Source: Epichloe hybrida
Lineage: Eukaryota; Ascomycota; Sordariomycetes; Hypocreales; Clavicipitaceae
Assembly: GCA_019022495.1 (NCBI GenBank)
Contig: JAFEKR010000002.1
Coordinates: 2,232,001 to 2,296,000 of the forward strand
Length of the DNA: 64,000 nucleotides
Direction of reading: 5' to 3'
Every line of letters starts with the position of its first letter. Position 1 is the stretch's first letter. The position numbers and the translations under genes are program-made. The notes under the pieces were generated by a model, which saw only the letters and a list, made by a program, of their open reading frames with translations, searched no databases and was not told the origin of the DNA. Shown piece by piece: positions 1 through 11,075 of the stretch.

Positions 1-640
1 GCTGGGAGCTGGCTGCGAGCTAGGAGCTGGCTGCGAGCTGGGAGCTGGCTGCGAGCTAGAAGCTGGCTGCGAGCTGGAAGCTGGCTGCGAGCTAGAAGCT
101 GGCTGCGAGCTGGGAGCTGGCTGCGAGCTGGGAGCTGGCTGCGAGCTAGAAGCTGGCTGCGAGCTGGGAGCTGGCTGCGAGCTAGAAGCTGGCTGCGAGC
201 TGGGAGCTGGCTGCGAACTAGAAGCTGGCTGCGAGCTGGGAGCTGGCTGCGAACTAGAAGCTGACTCGGAAGTTGCCGGTCCTGACAGCTGCTGGTTGGG
301 AGCTGGCTGGCTGAACTAGAAGCTGGGAAGTTGCCGGTCCTGACATTGGTTGAGAGCTGGGTGCTGGCTGCGAGCTGGGAGCTGGCTGCGAGCTGGGAGC
401 TGGCTGCGAGCTAGAAGCTGGCTGCGAGCTGGAAGCTGGCTGCGAGCTAGAAGCTGGCTGCGAGCTGGGAGCTGGCTGCGAACTAGAAGCTGGCTGCGAG
501 CTGGGAGCTGGCTGCGAACTAGAAGCTGGCTGCGAGCTGGGAGCTGGCTGCGAACTAGAAGCTGGCTGCGAGCTGGGAGCTGGCTGCGAACTAGAAGCTG
601 ACTCGGAAGTTGCCGGTCCTGACATTGGTTGAGAGCTGGG
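1..640 (-). repeat. 36-bp tandem array (SQPASSSQPAPS-type)
   Basis: Tandem 36-bp units encode SQPAPS/SQPASS on the minus strand. Two sub-arrays (about 1-250 and 360-600) are separated by a region near 262-350 that holds altered copies of the segment intact at about 601-640. The array runs off the left edge of the window. Unit variation is limited to a few positions (CTAG versus TTAG, GAA versus GGG), which indicates recent expansion by slippage or unequal exchange. Confidence 0.85.
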
Positions 641-2329
641 TGCTGGATTGGAAGTTGGGCCAGATGATGCCGGTCCTGACGATGCCGGGCTAGACGATAC
701 TGGCTGAGTAGTGGGCGCTGGGCCAGACGACTCAGGGCCAGATGATGCCGGTCCTGACGATGCCGGGCTAGACGATACTGGCTGAGTAGGCGCCGGGCCA
801 GACGACTCAGGGGCGGTTGATGCTGGTCCCGACGAGGCTGGTTGAGTAGTGGGCGCTGGGCCAGACGACTCAGGGCCAGATGATGCCGGTCCTGACGATG
901 CCGGGCTAGACGATACTGACTGAGTAATTGGCGCTGGGCCAGACGACTCAGGGGCGGTTGATGCTGGTCCCGACGAGGCTGGTTGAGTAGTGGGCGCTGG
1001 GCCGGACGACTCAGGGCCAGATGATGCCGGTCCTGACGATACTGGGCTAGACGATACTGGCTGAGTAGGCGCCGGTCCCGATGATACTTGGCTAGACGAT
1101 ACTGGCTGAGTAGGCGCCGGTCCCGACGACTCAGGGCCTGATGATGCCGGTCCTGACGATGCCGGGCTAGACGATACTGGCTGAGTAGGCGCCGGTCCCG
1201 ATGATACTGGGCTAGACGATACTGGCTGAGTAGGCGCCGGTCCCGACGACTCAGGGCCTGATGATGCCGGTCCTGACGATACTGGGCTAGACGATGCTGG
1301 CTGAGTAGGCGCTGGACCAGACGACTCGGGGCTAGATGAGGCTGGCTGAGTAGGCGCTGGACCAGATGACTCGGGACCAGATGGTGCCGGGCTAGACGAT
1401 GCTGGCTGAGTAGGCGCTGGACCAGACGACTCAGGACCAGATGGTGCTGGTCCTGAAGATGCCGGCTGGGTAGTAGGTGCTGGCCCAGATGGCGGACCTG
1501 ATGACGCTGGCACAGAGGGTACTGGACTGGACGACACGACACCCGATGAGACTTGGCTCATACTTGGTGACCCTGTGCTCTGCGAGTTGGGCGGACTGGT
1601 ATTGCTATCACTCGGTCCGGGCCCATTGGTCTGCGAATTGGGAGGGCTGGCAGTGTCAGATGGCCCCGGAGGACCACCATTGGTATTGCTCGGTCCCGGT
1701 CCACCATTGGTCTGCGAGTTGGGAGGGCTGACGTTGGTATTGCTTGGCCCGGGCCCGTTGGTCTGCGAATTGGGAGGACTTGCGGTATCAGATGGTCCTG
1801 GGGGGGCCGTATTGCCATTGCTCGGCCCTGGGCCGGGACCGTTCGTCTGCGAGCCAGGAGGGCCTGCAGTGTCGGACGGGCCCGGCGGTGGCTGGGTCTT
1901 TGTGATCAACGGAGGAACCCCGTTTGAATCCGTTGGCTTCCCGCGGCAAGTTACGCTGATAACAGGCCATTAGCAAAGCCACAACAAGACAAGCAAGCAC
2001 AAGCATCCATTGTACTGCGGGGGGGGGATCTCGCAAACCTACCTCGCGATTGTTGAGGTATACGTATGTGTGATGGTAGTCACGGTCTGGACCCAGCCCG
2101 GCCTCGTGATGTGAATGGTATGGCCATCGCAGATGATCAGGTCCGTAGGTTGGGGGCAGTGGGTTGTGAGGGAAACGGGCACTTCTGCCACGACCTTGAC
2201 CGGCTGAAGATTCAAAGTGGCCAGCCCCTTCTTGGCTGCGCCGTCGGGCATGGGCTTCGCGTCTGCGAGTCCATAGTTCAAGGCAAGCAAGGCGGATACC
2301 AAAAGAGGAGAAGACACTGTCATTTTCAC
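254..2329 (-). CDS. Secreted Ser/Pro-rich repeat protein (cell-wall type), 3' end frameshifted
   Basis: Two exons on the minus strand: 2329-2043 and 1955-254, intron 2042-1956 (GTAGGT...ATCAG, 87 bp). The splice joins the ORFs in frame. Residues 1-24 (MKMTVSSPLLVSALLALNYG...) are a signal peptide. A short segment with TTHCPQPTDLIICDGHTIHI and a VTTITHTYTST tail follows; this Cys-Pro/Thr pattern is seen in fungal wall and GPI proteins. The rest is a long low-complexity domain: Pro-Gly-Ser-Asn-Thr repeats (about 1880-1560), then SSGP-APTQPASS repeats, then a 12-residue SQPAPSSQPASS array. The ORF stops at 254 only after a +4 nt change near 287-291 breaks the repeat frame; the array continues to base 1 in another frame that stays open. 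No hydrophobic GPI tail is seen in the truncated product, so the true C-terminus may lie outside the window. Family function unknown; surface or wall role inferred. Confidence 0.7.
650..1540 (-). repeat. Degenerate Ser-Ser-Gly-Pro / Thr-Gln-Pro coding repeats
   Basis: Interspersed units of about 30-60 bp encode SSGPASSGPESSGPAPTQP and SSSPVSSGP in several orders. Blocks such as 680-790, 870-930 and 1010-1070 are near copies. They form the central domain of the secreted repeat protein at 254-2329. Confidence 0.8.
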
Positions 2330-3471
2330 CGTTGGCTAGCCTCCGAATGAGTGGCTGTGAGACCCAACTTGGAGTAATGCAGCGCGGGACGAGCGTGAGC
2401 TGATCAATGAGAAGTGAAAACACCCGGTTGGTAAGGGGCAACAATATGTGGTTGGTTGGAACAGAGCAGGCGGTACTCCCAGGAGATTCAGTATTCTTAT
2501 ATATACCCATATGGACATCTCGGTCGACGTCAGTGTCAAGGAACAAGGGGAGAGAGCTAGGCTCAGTGCGAAACTGCACGTCGTCTCCCGCCATCGAGAA
2601 GCCATCGAATCCATCGAATCGAAGCCACCGAGATAACTTTTCAGGACCCAGTCTTGGTCCGTCTGCGTCCGCGTCCGCGAACAACGACTTGGATGGAAGA
2701 AACAAGGGGCGCTTGCCCAAGATCCAAGGCCGGAAATGGACAATAAAGTTACGGACGAACTCCAAGGCAGCGAAATCCATCTCCACTCGCCTCGTGCGTC
2801 GCTCGGCGCCAACACAAATGCAGCATCCCTTGTTGCTGTACCAAGCACCTGAAAGCAAGCATGAAAATCGCGAGCGAAACGACCGTGCTCATCTCGGCGA
2901 GCATGACATCTTCCGGATTTTATTGCGCCGTCCGTGTTCGGCCAGGAAGGCAAGGCGCCTTTGCATTCGGGGCACTAAGTGAAGCTTATGTGGAGTCTAG
3001 TCTCGGACCTGCCGAGCTTGCTTTGGTTGCACTCACTTGGGATTTGCACTTGGTCTAGCTTGCAATCCGGATTAATTGCCGCTAACGTGTTCCTGAATTC
3101 AATCTCCATTCATGCGGAATAAATAACCTTTACCGGCGCGCTGGCACTGGCTGAAAACGGCCTCTCACTTACACTTCCATCGTGGGTAACGGACAACATG
3201 CCGGGAACAATACTGCTGCCGATCGAGTTATGCTCTTTCCGTCCGTTCTCTTGTTTTCCCACTGACTGCAGAGTGCTCATGGTCTTATTCCGGTCATTTT
3301 GAGTTTGTACTGAGCAGTTCTAGCCGCCCTCTCACTTAGTATTAGAAGGCAAGCCGCCCCATCGTACGGGTCTGCATCACTAATTTTCTTCATTCACTCC
3401 GTCAAAGAACGCGGCCGGTGCGTCTTCTTTCGTTTTTCTCAACTTTTTGGATTCTCTTCACAACGTTTGTC
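2330..3471. other. Shared upstream region of two divergent secreted-protein genes
   Basis: About 1.1 kb lies between two divergent start codons (2329 minus, 3472 plus). Several ORFs cross it, but none has family motifs or a convincing start context. It probably holds both promoters and 5' leaders. The 3300-3470 part is pyrimidine-rich, as expected for the leader of the plus-strand gene. Confidence 0.5.
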
Positions 3472-5451
3472 ATGCGTCACTCAACTGCGGTGGTGGTGGC
3501 TTTGCCACTACTTGCGAACTCTGGCGTCTTAGCCGCTGAGGACGAATGCTATGCAACAGCAACGGCAACAAACATCCTGCCCGAGATAACATCCAAAATC
3601 ACAGCACCTACAATTACTTGGGATCAAAGTTGGGGTTACACATGTGTTATACCCACTGGGATTCCCGGAGGTGGCGGAAATAATCCCGGCAACAACCCGG
3701 GCTCTCCCGGCAGCCCAGGCTCTCCTGGTTCTCCAGGTTCTCCCGGCAACCCAGGCTCTCCCGGCAGCCCAGGCTCTCCCGGCAGCCCTGGCTCTCCTGG
3801 TTCTCCAGGTTCTCCCGGCAACCCAGGCTCTCCTGGCAACCCAGGTTCCCCAGGTTCTCCCGGTACGCCAGGTTCTCCTGGAGGCAACGGCAGCAATTCT
3901 GGAGGCAATTCAGGCTCTCCTGGCAACCCAGGTTCTCCTGGTTCTCCAGCTTCTCCTAGTTCTCCAGGTTCTCCAGGTTCTCCTGGTTCTCCTGGTTCTC
4001 CTGGTTCTCCTGGAGGCAACGGCGGTAACCCAGACTGTTCTGACTCTCCTGGTGGCAACCCAGGCTCTCCCGGCAACCCAGGCTCTCCTGGAAGCCCAGG
4101 CTGTCCCGCTACTCCAGATTATCCTGGTTCTCCAGGTTCTCCTGGAGGCAACGGCAGCAATCCTGGAGGCAATTCAGGCTCTCCTGGCAACCCAGGCTCT
4201 CCCGGCAATCCAGGTTCTCCTGGTTCTCCTGGTTCTCCTGGAGGCAACGGCGGTAACCCAGACTGTTCTGACTCTCCTGGTGGCAACCCGGGCTCTCCCG
4301 GCAACCCAGGCTGTCCCGCTACTCCAGATTCTCCTGGAGGCAGCGGCGGCAATCCTGGAGGCAATCCAGGCTCTCCCGGCAACCCAGGTTCTCCTGGAGG
4401 CAACGGCGGCAATCCTGGAGGCAATCCAGGCTCTCCCGGCAACCCAGGTTCTCCTGGAGGCAACGGCAGCAATCCTGGAGGCAATCCAGGCTCTCCCGGC
4501 AACCCAGGTTCTCCTGGAGGCAACGGCAGCAATCCTGGAGACAATCCAGGCTCTCCCGGCAACCCAGGCTCTCCCGCTACTCCAGGTTCTCCTGGAGGCA
4601 ACGGCGGCAATCCCGGCGGCAACCCAGGCTCCCCCGATGGCAGCCCTGGTTCTCCTGGAGGAAATGGAGTTAATCCTGGAGGAAACTCAGGAGGCAACCC
4701 TGGAGACAAAGGCGGCCCTGGTGGTACTCCAGGCACTGGCTCTGGAGGTAACCCAGGCAGTGGTCCCGGAGGTAACCCGGGCACTGGCCCTGGAGGAAAT
4801 CCTGGAGGTCCTCCCGGCAGCAACGGCGGATCTCCCGGCGAAAGCTCAGGACACAGCCCCGGCAACAACGGAGGGAATAGTGGGAACCCCGGGGGCAACA
4901 GCGGCCCTGGTGGTAACCCAGGAGCAATTGGAGGGGGCAGTGGGAACGGTTCCGGTTCCGGTTCAAATCCAGGAGGCAACGGCAACGGGAACGGCTCAGG
5001 CGCAGGCGCAGGCTCAGGCTCATGTCCAAGCACGAACGGGGGCAGTGGAAGCAACGGATCTGGCAGCGGGCCAGGGAGCGGTTCCGGAAGCGGAAGCATT
5101 GGCACGGGTGGAGGAAGCAACGGCGAGCCCGGGAGTGGGAGTGGAAACGGCAATGGAAGTGGAAGTGCCAGTGGAAATGGAGGTGCCAGTGGAAATGGAG
5201 GTGCCAGTGGAAATGGAGGTGCCAGCGGAAATGGAGGTGCCAGTGGAAATGGAAGTGGCAACGGCGACAGCGACGGCAACGGCAACGACAACGGGAGCGG
5301 TGGTGCGAACGGAGGCAATGGCGTCGTATCAGGCTCTGCAAACGCGACAGCCACTGGCGCCGTCACGGCCGCTGCATCGTCCGCGAAGTCAAGAGTTATG
5401 CTCGTCTCAAGTCTGGTGGCGGCTGTTGCGGGCGTCTTCTTTGTTCTATAG
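3472..5451 (+). CDS. Collagen-like Gly-Ser-Pro repeat protein, secreted and GPI-type
   Basis: Single exon, 659 residues. I chose the ATG at 3472; the ORF is open from 3418 but begins with GTG, and the ATG is followed directly by a good signal peptide ([23 protein letters not shown]). A short unique segment with two Cys (residues about 24-62) precedes a long domain of [10 protein letters not shown] and [12 protein letters not shown] units, about residues 63-400. This has collagen-like Gly every third residue over long runs, though Ser/Asn rather than a second Pro usually fills X. Then comes Gly/Ser/Asn-rich sequence with SGNGGA units. The C-terminus has small residues ([10 protein letters not shown]) and an 18-residue hydrophobic tail ([18 protein letters not shown]), a typical GPI-attachment signal. 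Likely a wall-anchored adhesive or structural protein; no specific function can be assigned. Confidence 0.8.
   Translation: MRHSTAVVVALPLLANSGVLAAEDECYATATATNILPEITSKITAPTITWDQSWGYTCVIPTGIPGGGGNNPGNNPGSPGSPGSPGSPGSPGNPGSPGSPGSPGSPGSPGSPGSPGNPGSPGNPGSPGSPGTPGSPGGNGSNSGGNSGSPGNPGSPGSPASPSSPGSPGSPGSPGSPGSPGGNGGNPDCSDSPGGNPGSPGNPGSPGSPGCPATPDYPGSPGSPGGNGSNPGGNSGSPGNPGSPGNPGSPGSPGSPGGNGGNPDCSDSPGGNPGSPGNPGCPATPDSPGGSGGNPGGNPGSPGNPGSPGGNGGNPGGNPGSPGNPGSPGGNGSNPGGNPGSPGNPGSPGGNGSNPGDNPGSPGNPGSPATPGSPGGNGGNPGGNPGSPDGSPGSPGGNGVNPGGNSGGNPGDKGGPGGTPGTGSGGNPGSGPGGNPGTGPGGNPGGPPGSNGGSPGESSGHSPGNNGGNSGNPGGNSGPGGNPGAIGGGSGNGSGSGSNPGGNGNGNGSGAGAGSGSCPSTNGGSGSNGSGSGPGSGSGSGSIGTGGGSNGEPGSGSGNGNGSGSASGNGGASGNGGASGNGGASGNGGASGNGSGNGDSDGNGNDNGSGGANGGNGVVSGSANATATGAVTAAASSAKSRVMLVSSLVAAVAGVFFVL
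3660..4650 (+). repeat. Collagen-like 9-bp codon-triplet repeats
   Basis: Imperfect 9-bp units (GGC-TCT-CCT or GGC-AAC-CCA) encode G-S-P and G-N-P. Larger duplicated blocks of about 66 bp occur at about 4334-4560, where [20 protein letters not shown] recurs four times. The 18-bp blocks and the repeated [11 protein letters not shown] segment (about 4030 and 4260) show block duplication as well as slippage. Confidence 0.85.
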
Positions 5452-7027
5452 ACTCTATGATTGCAAATAATTCTCTGAGTGGTATGAAAAATAATGTTTA
5501 CTGTATTTCGATAGAAAAGTGGTCAACCATCGTCGTCAACCATCGATCAATCAGTCGTTCCTGATTCAAACTGTGAAATGGAAACATCAACTGACCTAGA
5601 GATGGAGAAGTTCCATGACCAGTTTGCTCCATCTCTCGCAGGCCGGCCCACGTTTCTATGGCCTCTTTGCCTCGGAGTCTGTCTTTACTCTGTATGGAGT
5701 ACGGGTTACTCAGCTAGATGCAGACATAGAAGTCACCTGGTGTAGAGGCATGTCGTTAGCGGCTCGAACAATCCAGTCTTGTAATCTAAAACATAAACGT
5801 GAAAGACAATGGGTTACCCAAACGGGCGATGGAGGATCAAAATCTCATACTCTGTACAGAAGATGGCCCCATCTTTCTCACTTGTGCAGATCTCACTCGC
5901 ATGTTGTGTCATTCACAGCAAGGAGTCTCCCAACAGTTTCCACGATACACATGTAGCGTGTTTGGTGACAGCTTCAACTAGCGTTAGCCCTTGCCGCTAT
6001 AATGACGGACCGACTCTGAAGCTATGTTTTTAGGAACGCACCCATGAAATATCGTCTGATCCCACTTGTAGATGGGCAAATTTCGAGCTCGAGGCCGCAT
6101 TTTGTCCCTCAACACACAATTGGTCTCGGTGAGCGATTTGGGACAAGAAGGCACTATTAGTTTTGTCCATGTTTCATCGAGATCGCTGCGAAAGCAATTA
6201 CGGCACGGTTCTGGGCTCTACGTGCTTGATTCACTGTCATCATGTATGTCGCAAGACCATGCGACAGGTAAGACGATAAGTCGATGAGTCGATGAGTCGT
6301 GCGCCGTGGTCACGCGGAAGAAAATCGTGGGCTTGCAAATTGGCAGAGGCGAGAGGGAAGGAACAGACGACGTGCAGTGTCCATTTTTTTCCAACGACGA
6401 CTTCCAACAGCTTCCAACAGCTTCCAACAGCTTCCAACAGCTTCCAACAGCTTCCAATTCCAACCGCATCCAACAGATACTTTGGCGGCTCTCTGTCAAG
6501 GTTTCTCCATGCCACGACAGGAAAATCAATCGCTTCTCAGTTGTACTCATCAATTCGCATGCATGCTGTTTATTGTGACCAGGCAGTTACCGCTATGCTA
6601 CCTACGTCAGAGGCTGTCCTCGTCCAACTAGCATCAACTAGTCCAACCGGCATCATAGGCTATAGCACATTGGTCAGCCTGATCCGGATTGGACCAAACG
6701 GTCTACCGCTTCAGGCTGGCATCTGGGATGAAGAGGAACTACGCGCGCACGGATGCAAGCTTCATTAGACCTGTCGTCCGTCGGATTAACATGGCACCCA
6801 TTCTCGCGAAAACAGCTTACGTTCGACGTCCGACGTCCGACGTACGCATCATCAGTTGAGAACTGAAATACACGTCTCGCCCGCCTCGTCTTCACCCTCA
6901 ATACTTTGGCCCTGGTCAATTTACTGAAAATAACCACTTGGGACAGTTGGATCTGTGTATCTCTCTGTCACTGGGTCACCCTCATCGACAAGACAAGCGC
7001 AAGTTTGCCGGGCGAAAAGAAAAAAGA
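5452..7027. other. Intergenic region with a small minisatellite
   Basis: No ORF here has recognisable motifs; those present are short and overlap in several frames. The one clear structure is the 10-bp tandem repeat at 6401-6457. The last 150 bp upstream of 7028 is the likely promoter and leader of the gamma-glutamyltranspeptidase gene. Confidence 0.5.
6401..6457. repeat. Minisatellite, (CTTCCAACAG)n
   Basis: Five perfect 10-bp CTTCCAACAG units at 6401-6450, followed by a partial sixth (CTTCCAA). It lies in intergenic sequence. Confidence 0.95.
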
Positions 7028-8915
7028 ATGCTCTCCAATTTCAAGTCCATCCAGCACCTGCTGTTGGCTGCCACGACCCTCACAGCAATTGTCAATGGCG
7101 AGGAGCATGAAGTCGGTCCCACGCTAGGTGCCGTGGCCTCCGAGAGCAGCATATGCAGCAGAATTGGTACACGACTCTTGGAAGATGGGGGGAACGCCGT
7201 GGACGCCATCGTCGGCACCATCTTCTGCGTGGGCACCGTAGCCATGTATCATTCTGGCATCGGTGGCGGCGGCTTCATGCTGCTGAGAGCGGCCAACGGA
7301 TCCTACGAGTTTATTGACTTTCGCGAGACGGCACCGGCTGCGGCGTTTGAAGACATGTACAAGGGCAATGCCAATGCCAGTATGTACGGAGGCTTGGCCA
7401 GGTAGGAGTTTTCTGCCGGAGTCCATACGAAAACGACCCGGCACGCGACATGTGTTGAAGATGATGTTTGGCGCTAATAATTTGTTTTTGTTGGTTTCGC
7501 AACATCAGCGCGGTGCCAGGCGAGCTCCGAGCCACAGAGTACATTCACAAGAATTATGGAAAGCTCAAATGGGCCGATACCATTGCGCCTTCCATCAAAC
7601 TTGCTCGATGGGGTTTCCCAGTGACTGAGGATTTGGTCAGGTATGTGACTCGGGCTCAAGTCCGCTCAAGGCCATCACTCCTCGTACAACGGGCTGCTGA
7701 AGATGTCCAACGTGTTTATTTTTTGCCAGGTACATGGATTCAGTCTCACCGAACAAATTCCTTACTGAAGATCCCGCATGGGCGCTAGACTTTGCGCCAC
7801 ACGGGCGTCGCGTGAGACTGGGTGAGACAATGACCCGCAAGCGATTTGCAAACACACTTGAGACGATTGCAACTGAAGGCGTTGATGCTTTTTACACTGG
7901 CGCCATGGCCAAAGCGACGATTGCCGCGCTAAAGAACGCCAATGGAACCATGACCCTGGATGACCTCAAGAATTACACCATCGTTCATCGGCAACCCATC
8001 GACATTCAGTATCGAGGCTACAAGCTGACTAGTACGAATGCGCCATCCAGCGGCAGCGTTGCACTCGGCGCTCTGAACACGCTCAACGGATATGACGAGT
8101 TCCAAGAGCCGAGCCGTTCCAACTCATCTACGCAGTTGATGGTGGAAGCCATCAAGTGGGCGTATAGCCAGCGGGCAGAACTCGCCGATCCGTCATTCGT
8201 CTCGGGAATGGACGCCTATACCAAGAGAATGATATCGCCGGAGGCGGGTGCGGAGATACGCTCCAAGATCTCTGGCCAAAGAACTTTCAACCTGTCATAC
8301 TATGACCCCAAGGGTCTCGAATCCCTGGAAACGCCCGGAACTTCCCACATGGTTTCCGCCGATGCATCAGGATTATCCGTCTCCATGACCACAACTGTAA
8401 ACCTGCTCTTCGGCTCCCAGCTCATGGTTCCAGAAACCGGCATCATTATGAACAACCAGATGAACGACTTTAGCATCCCCGGTGAATCTAACGCATTCGG
8501 GTACATTCCAAGTGAGGCCAACTTTGTCAAGGCTGGGAAGCGGCCCTTGTCGGCCATTTCGCCTATAATTGCAGAGACGCCCGACGGCAAGCTTTTCTTC
8601 TCCATTGGCTGCGCGGGCGGCAGCCGCGTCATCACGGCCAATATCCAAAATGCCATCCACCTCATTGACGGTAACATGACTGTTGCTGAAGCAATCAAAG
8701 AGCCCAGACTGCATGACCAGTTGGTGCCGACGACTGTGGCGTTTGAGTACGCGTACAGCAATGACACGGTCTCGTACTTGAAGTCGCTGCATCATAACGT
8801 TACTTGGGCGGCACCAGGCCAGAGCACGGCTCAAGGATTGCGGTGGTTGTCCAACGGGACGTTTGAGGCTGCTGGAGAGCCGAGACAGAGAAACTCCGGT
8901 GGTTTTGCAGTCTAG
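7028..8915 (+). CDS. Gamma-glutamyltranspeptidase, secreted (GGT, N-terminal nucleophile family)
   Basis: Three exons: 7028-7401, 7509-7640 and 7730-8915. Introns are 107 bp (GTAGGA...CATCAG) and 89 bp (GTATGT...GCCAG). The spliced product is 563 residues, normal for the family. The ATG at 7028 opens a signal peptide (MLSNFKSIQHLLLAATTLTAIVNG). Family landmarks are GGNAVDAIV, a Gly-rich SGIGGGGFML loop, the FRETAP motif, and PGTSHMVSAD, where Thr373 is the expected autoprocessing site and catalytic nucleophile. They are followed by NNQMNDFS and the GCAGGSRVI oxyanion and substrate loop. Several NxT/S sites fit an extracellular enzyme. GGT hydrolyses or transfers the gamma-glutamyl group of glutathione and its conjugates. 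It stands alone, with no glutathione genes nearby. Confidence 0.93.
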
Positions 8916-9041
8916 TGTATGAGTAATCCCCACGTCCCTCTTTTTATCTTGATTCGATACCTTTGTCGTTTATATAGAGCAAAGACGGCATGATGAGTGT
9001 TTACATCAACTGGTGTAGAAAAGTAAAGGTCCATTTTCATG

Positions 9042-9078
<37 letters not shown>

Positions 9079-9825
9079 GAGAGCTATATAGCAAATGACC
9101 ATGCAACCAATTCCCCAGCTAAATAGTCAGGTCACCTGTGGCAGGCACACACACCACAGGGACTGCTACAACGATTACTGGTGGAAAATGAGGCTTCCGG
9201 AGCGCAGTCAGTCAAGTGCTTGCTTCGAACGGTTCATGGGGGTCATCTGGCCAATGATACATACAGTCCCGGCTTCTTCCAAGAGAAAGGAGGCTTACGG
9301 CTACTCAACCCGTGCCGTAAATTGTATGGTCGATGCGGGGACGACGCCCGGAACATGCTGAGCAAGAGGATCCAAGTTGCCGTGTTCAATGGGTCCACTC
9401 GATTACTTCACTTCAGCTGCAGATACCCTCGTCCTATTCCGTTCCCTTTGGACACCCAACGCCGGCTATAGGCCTTTTTCTTTTAAACATTTCCTTCCGT
9501 AGACTCTTCACCATTCTCATTCTCATCGGATTAGACGAGAGGGGCTGAATGCGACGGCGCGATTTTGTCATGACCCTGCCGTCTCTAGTCCACTTCATGC
9601 AAGTCGCATGTGTGAACAAGGTTATACTGTGAAACTGCGCGGGTGAATAAATAGCCTCACTTTCCCATCATGCTCTCAACTTGATCGCCATCGTGCCCGG
9701 CCGGTCCCCTTTATAACCGGAGATGACACAGGTCACGTTTCAAACTCCTGCTGTAGATGATTCCGAGCGGCAGCAAAAAAAAAATGACTGCAGTCATCAC
9801 CGCACGGCGATGATCATGGCCACGG
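8916..9825. other. Intergenic region with a microsatellite
   Basis: 3' flank of the GGT gene. It contains a (CT)n run at about 9042-9065 followed by (TA)n to 9077. No ORF with motifs is present. Sequence resembling an MFS transporter begins at the right end. Confidence 0.5.
9042..9077. repeat. Compound microsatellite (CT)n(TA)n
   Basis: About 12 CT units run directly into about 6 TA units downstream of the GGT stop codon. Confidence 0.95.
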
Positions 9826-10560
9826 CGAAGATGAGTTCATCGTGCAAGCTGGCGGGTGGCGCTGGACGCAATGGACGGCGGTTTTCATGGCCGTAGCCTT
9901 TCGTATCCCTGTCTGTTTCACGAAGGAGACGTACAGGAAGGTCATCCTGATAAGGTGGGCAATCCGCCTTGGTCTAGACACGTCTTCGCAGCGGACGTCT
10001 CCTGGTCGCGCATTCCGCTACTTTGCTGCAGTGTTGATCCAGCGGCCGTTGCACATGTTGCTCACGGAACCAATCGTCAACTCTCATCGGTCTCTACAAC
10101 GGCGTCCTGTACGGGCTTCTATACACGTTTTTCATGGCGGTGCCGTGGATCTTTTCGAGAATACTGCGACTTCAGCAAGACTGGTCAGTCACTGTCGTAT
10201 CTGGAGTCGACGGTCCGAACCCTGGTGGCTTCGGCAACCGCTCATCTTGATCTCGACTTGGAGTTGGAGTACTACCAGAGCCGCCTGGCGCAAGTGGCGG
10301 GATACTCATCCTCCAGATGAGGATGGCGTCGAAGAGCCTCTACCATCAGAGCGCCGGCTTGTCGGCGCCATGTTGGGCAACCATGTTCACGATGGACGCG
10401 TACGGGCCAATGTACGCGGCGTCTGCTTCGGGCGCCATGATGCTGAGTCGCTATCTTCTCAGTGCGGCGTTTCCGTTGTTTGCTCCGGGCTTCATCGCGG
10501 TGGCCATTTCTCCGATTCCGTGTTGTTTCTGGTGGAAGCAAATAGTGCAAGTAAATAACC
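9826..10560 (+). pseudogene. Decayed MFS drug:H+ antiporter (DHA1-like), C-terminal half
   Basis: Pieces of one MFS transporter lie in order but in different frames. (a) From about 9832: DEFIVQAGGWRWTQWTAV, the GWRW-W motif after TM5, followed by KETYRKVILIR. (b) From about 10000: SPGRAFRYFAAVLIQRPLHM and LLTEPIV. (c) Near 10093 the frame shifts and LYNGVLYGLLYTFFMAVPWI continues TM7. (d) Near 10300, HPPDEDGVEEPLPSERRLVG is the TM8-TM9 loop. (e) From about 10381: MFTMDAYGPMYAASASGAMM then SRYLLSAAFPLFAPG and ISPIPCCFWW (TM10-TM12). A deletion joins TM11 to TM12, and the loop after (c) is scrambled. The N-terminal six-helix half is absent. At least three frame changes make this a clear relic. 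It was probably a toxin or drug exporter; the substrate is unknowable. Confidence 0.78.
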
Positions 10561-11075
10561 TCGTCGTTGAACCCGCCATTGCCAAGCCTGGCCAGGTGCA
10601 CATCCAGTGTCAGCGGCTGTCAGCGGCTGTCATTGGCCACATCACGGAGAATCGGCGGACCACGGCGGCGGGCAGTCAGGGGCCGCCTTAGGGGCCTCAG
10701 TGGGGTGGGTTCCAGGCTTCCAGGCTTCCAGGCTTCCAGGCTTCCAGCAATGTCGGGGGCAAATTCGAAAAGTACAGATCGCACGCAACTCGGCCCGACC
10801 AAAGATAAGATTGCTTCCTGTCCCGTCGAATCGCTTCTTCCTCTTGACGGCTGCCTTCCTTTTTCCCCGATGACAACGGCCACGCAGCCTGGCCCTTCGC
10901 TTCCAATTCCTACACCAATTGCTGCTGCTGCGCTGCATCTGTGTTGTGTTCTTCCCATAGACCGTTCGTCTTCGTCTCAGGCCTCGTCTCAGGCCTGAAC
11001 AAGCTTCGTGCTTCGTCGCCCCTCCTTCCCGGTTCGCGCGAGACTGCGACGCTCTCAACGTCGTCATCTTGCACC
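10561..11075. other. Promoter and leader region of spf1, with a small tandem repeat
   Basis: Between the MFS relic and the spf1 start. It contains an 8-bp tandem repeat (CCAGGCTT, 10712-10746) and, before the ATG, a CT-rich segment that probably holds the transcription start. Confidence 0.5.
10712..10746. repeat. Short tandem repeat (CCAGGCTT)n
   Basis: Four full 8-bp units plus a partial one, intergenic, upstream of spf1. Confidence 0.9.

Noticed and set aside
316..1542. 408-codon ORF in another frame of the repeat region
   Set aside because: It results from repeat periodicity; Arg/Leu/Gln-rich content and lack of signal peptide mark it as a shadow.
1788..2858. 356-codon ORF on the minus strand over the first exon and intron of the Ser/Pro repeat gene
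   Set aside because: No family motif, no plausible start, and it overlaps the better-supported signal-peptide exon in another frame.
3644..5470. Long plus- and minus-strand ORFs overlapping the collagen-like gene
   Set aside because: Triplet repeats keep all frames open; only the frame at 3472 has a signal peptide and GPI tail.
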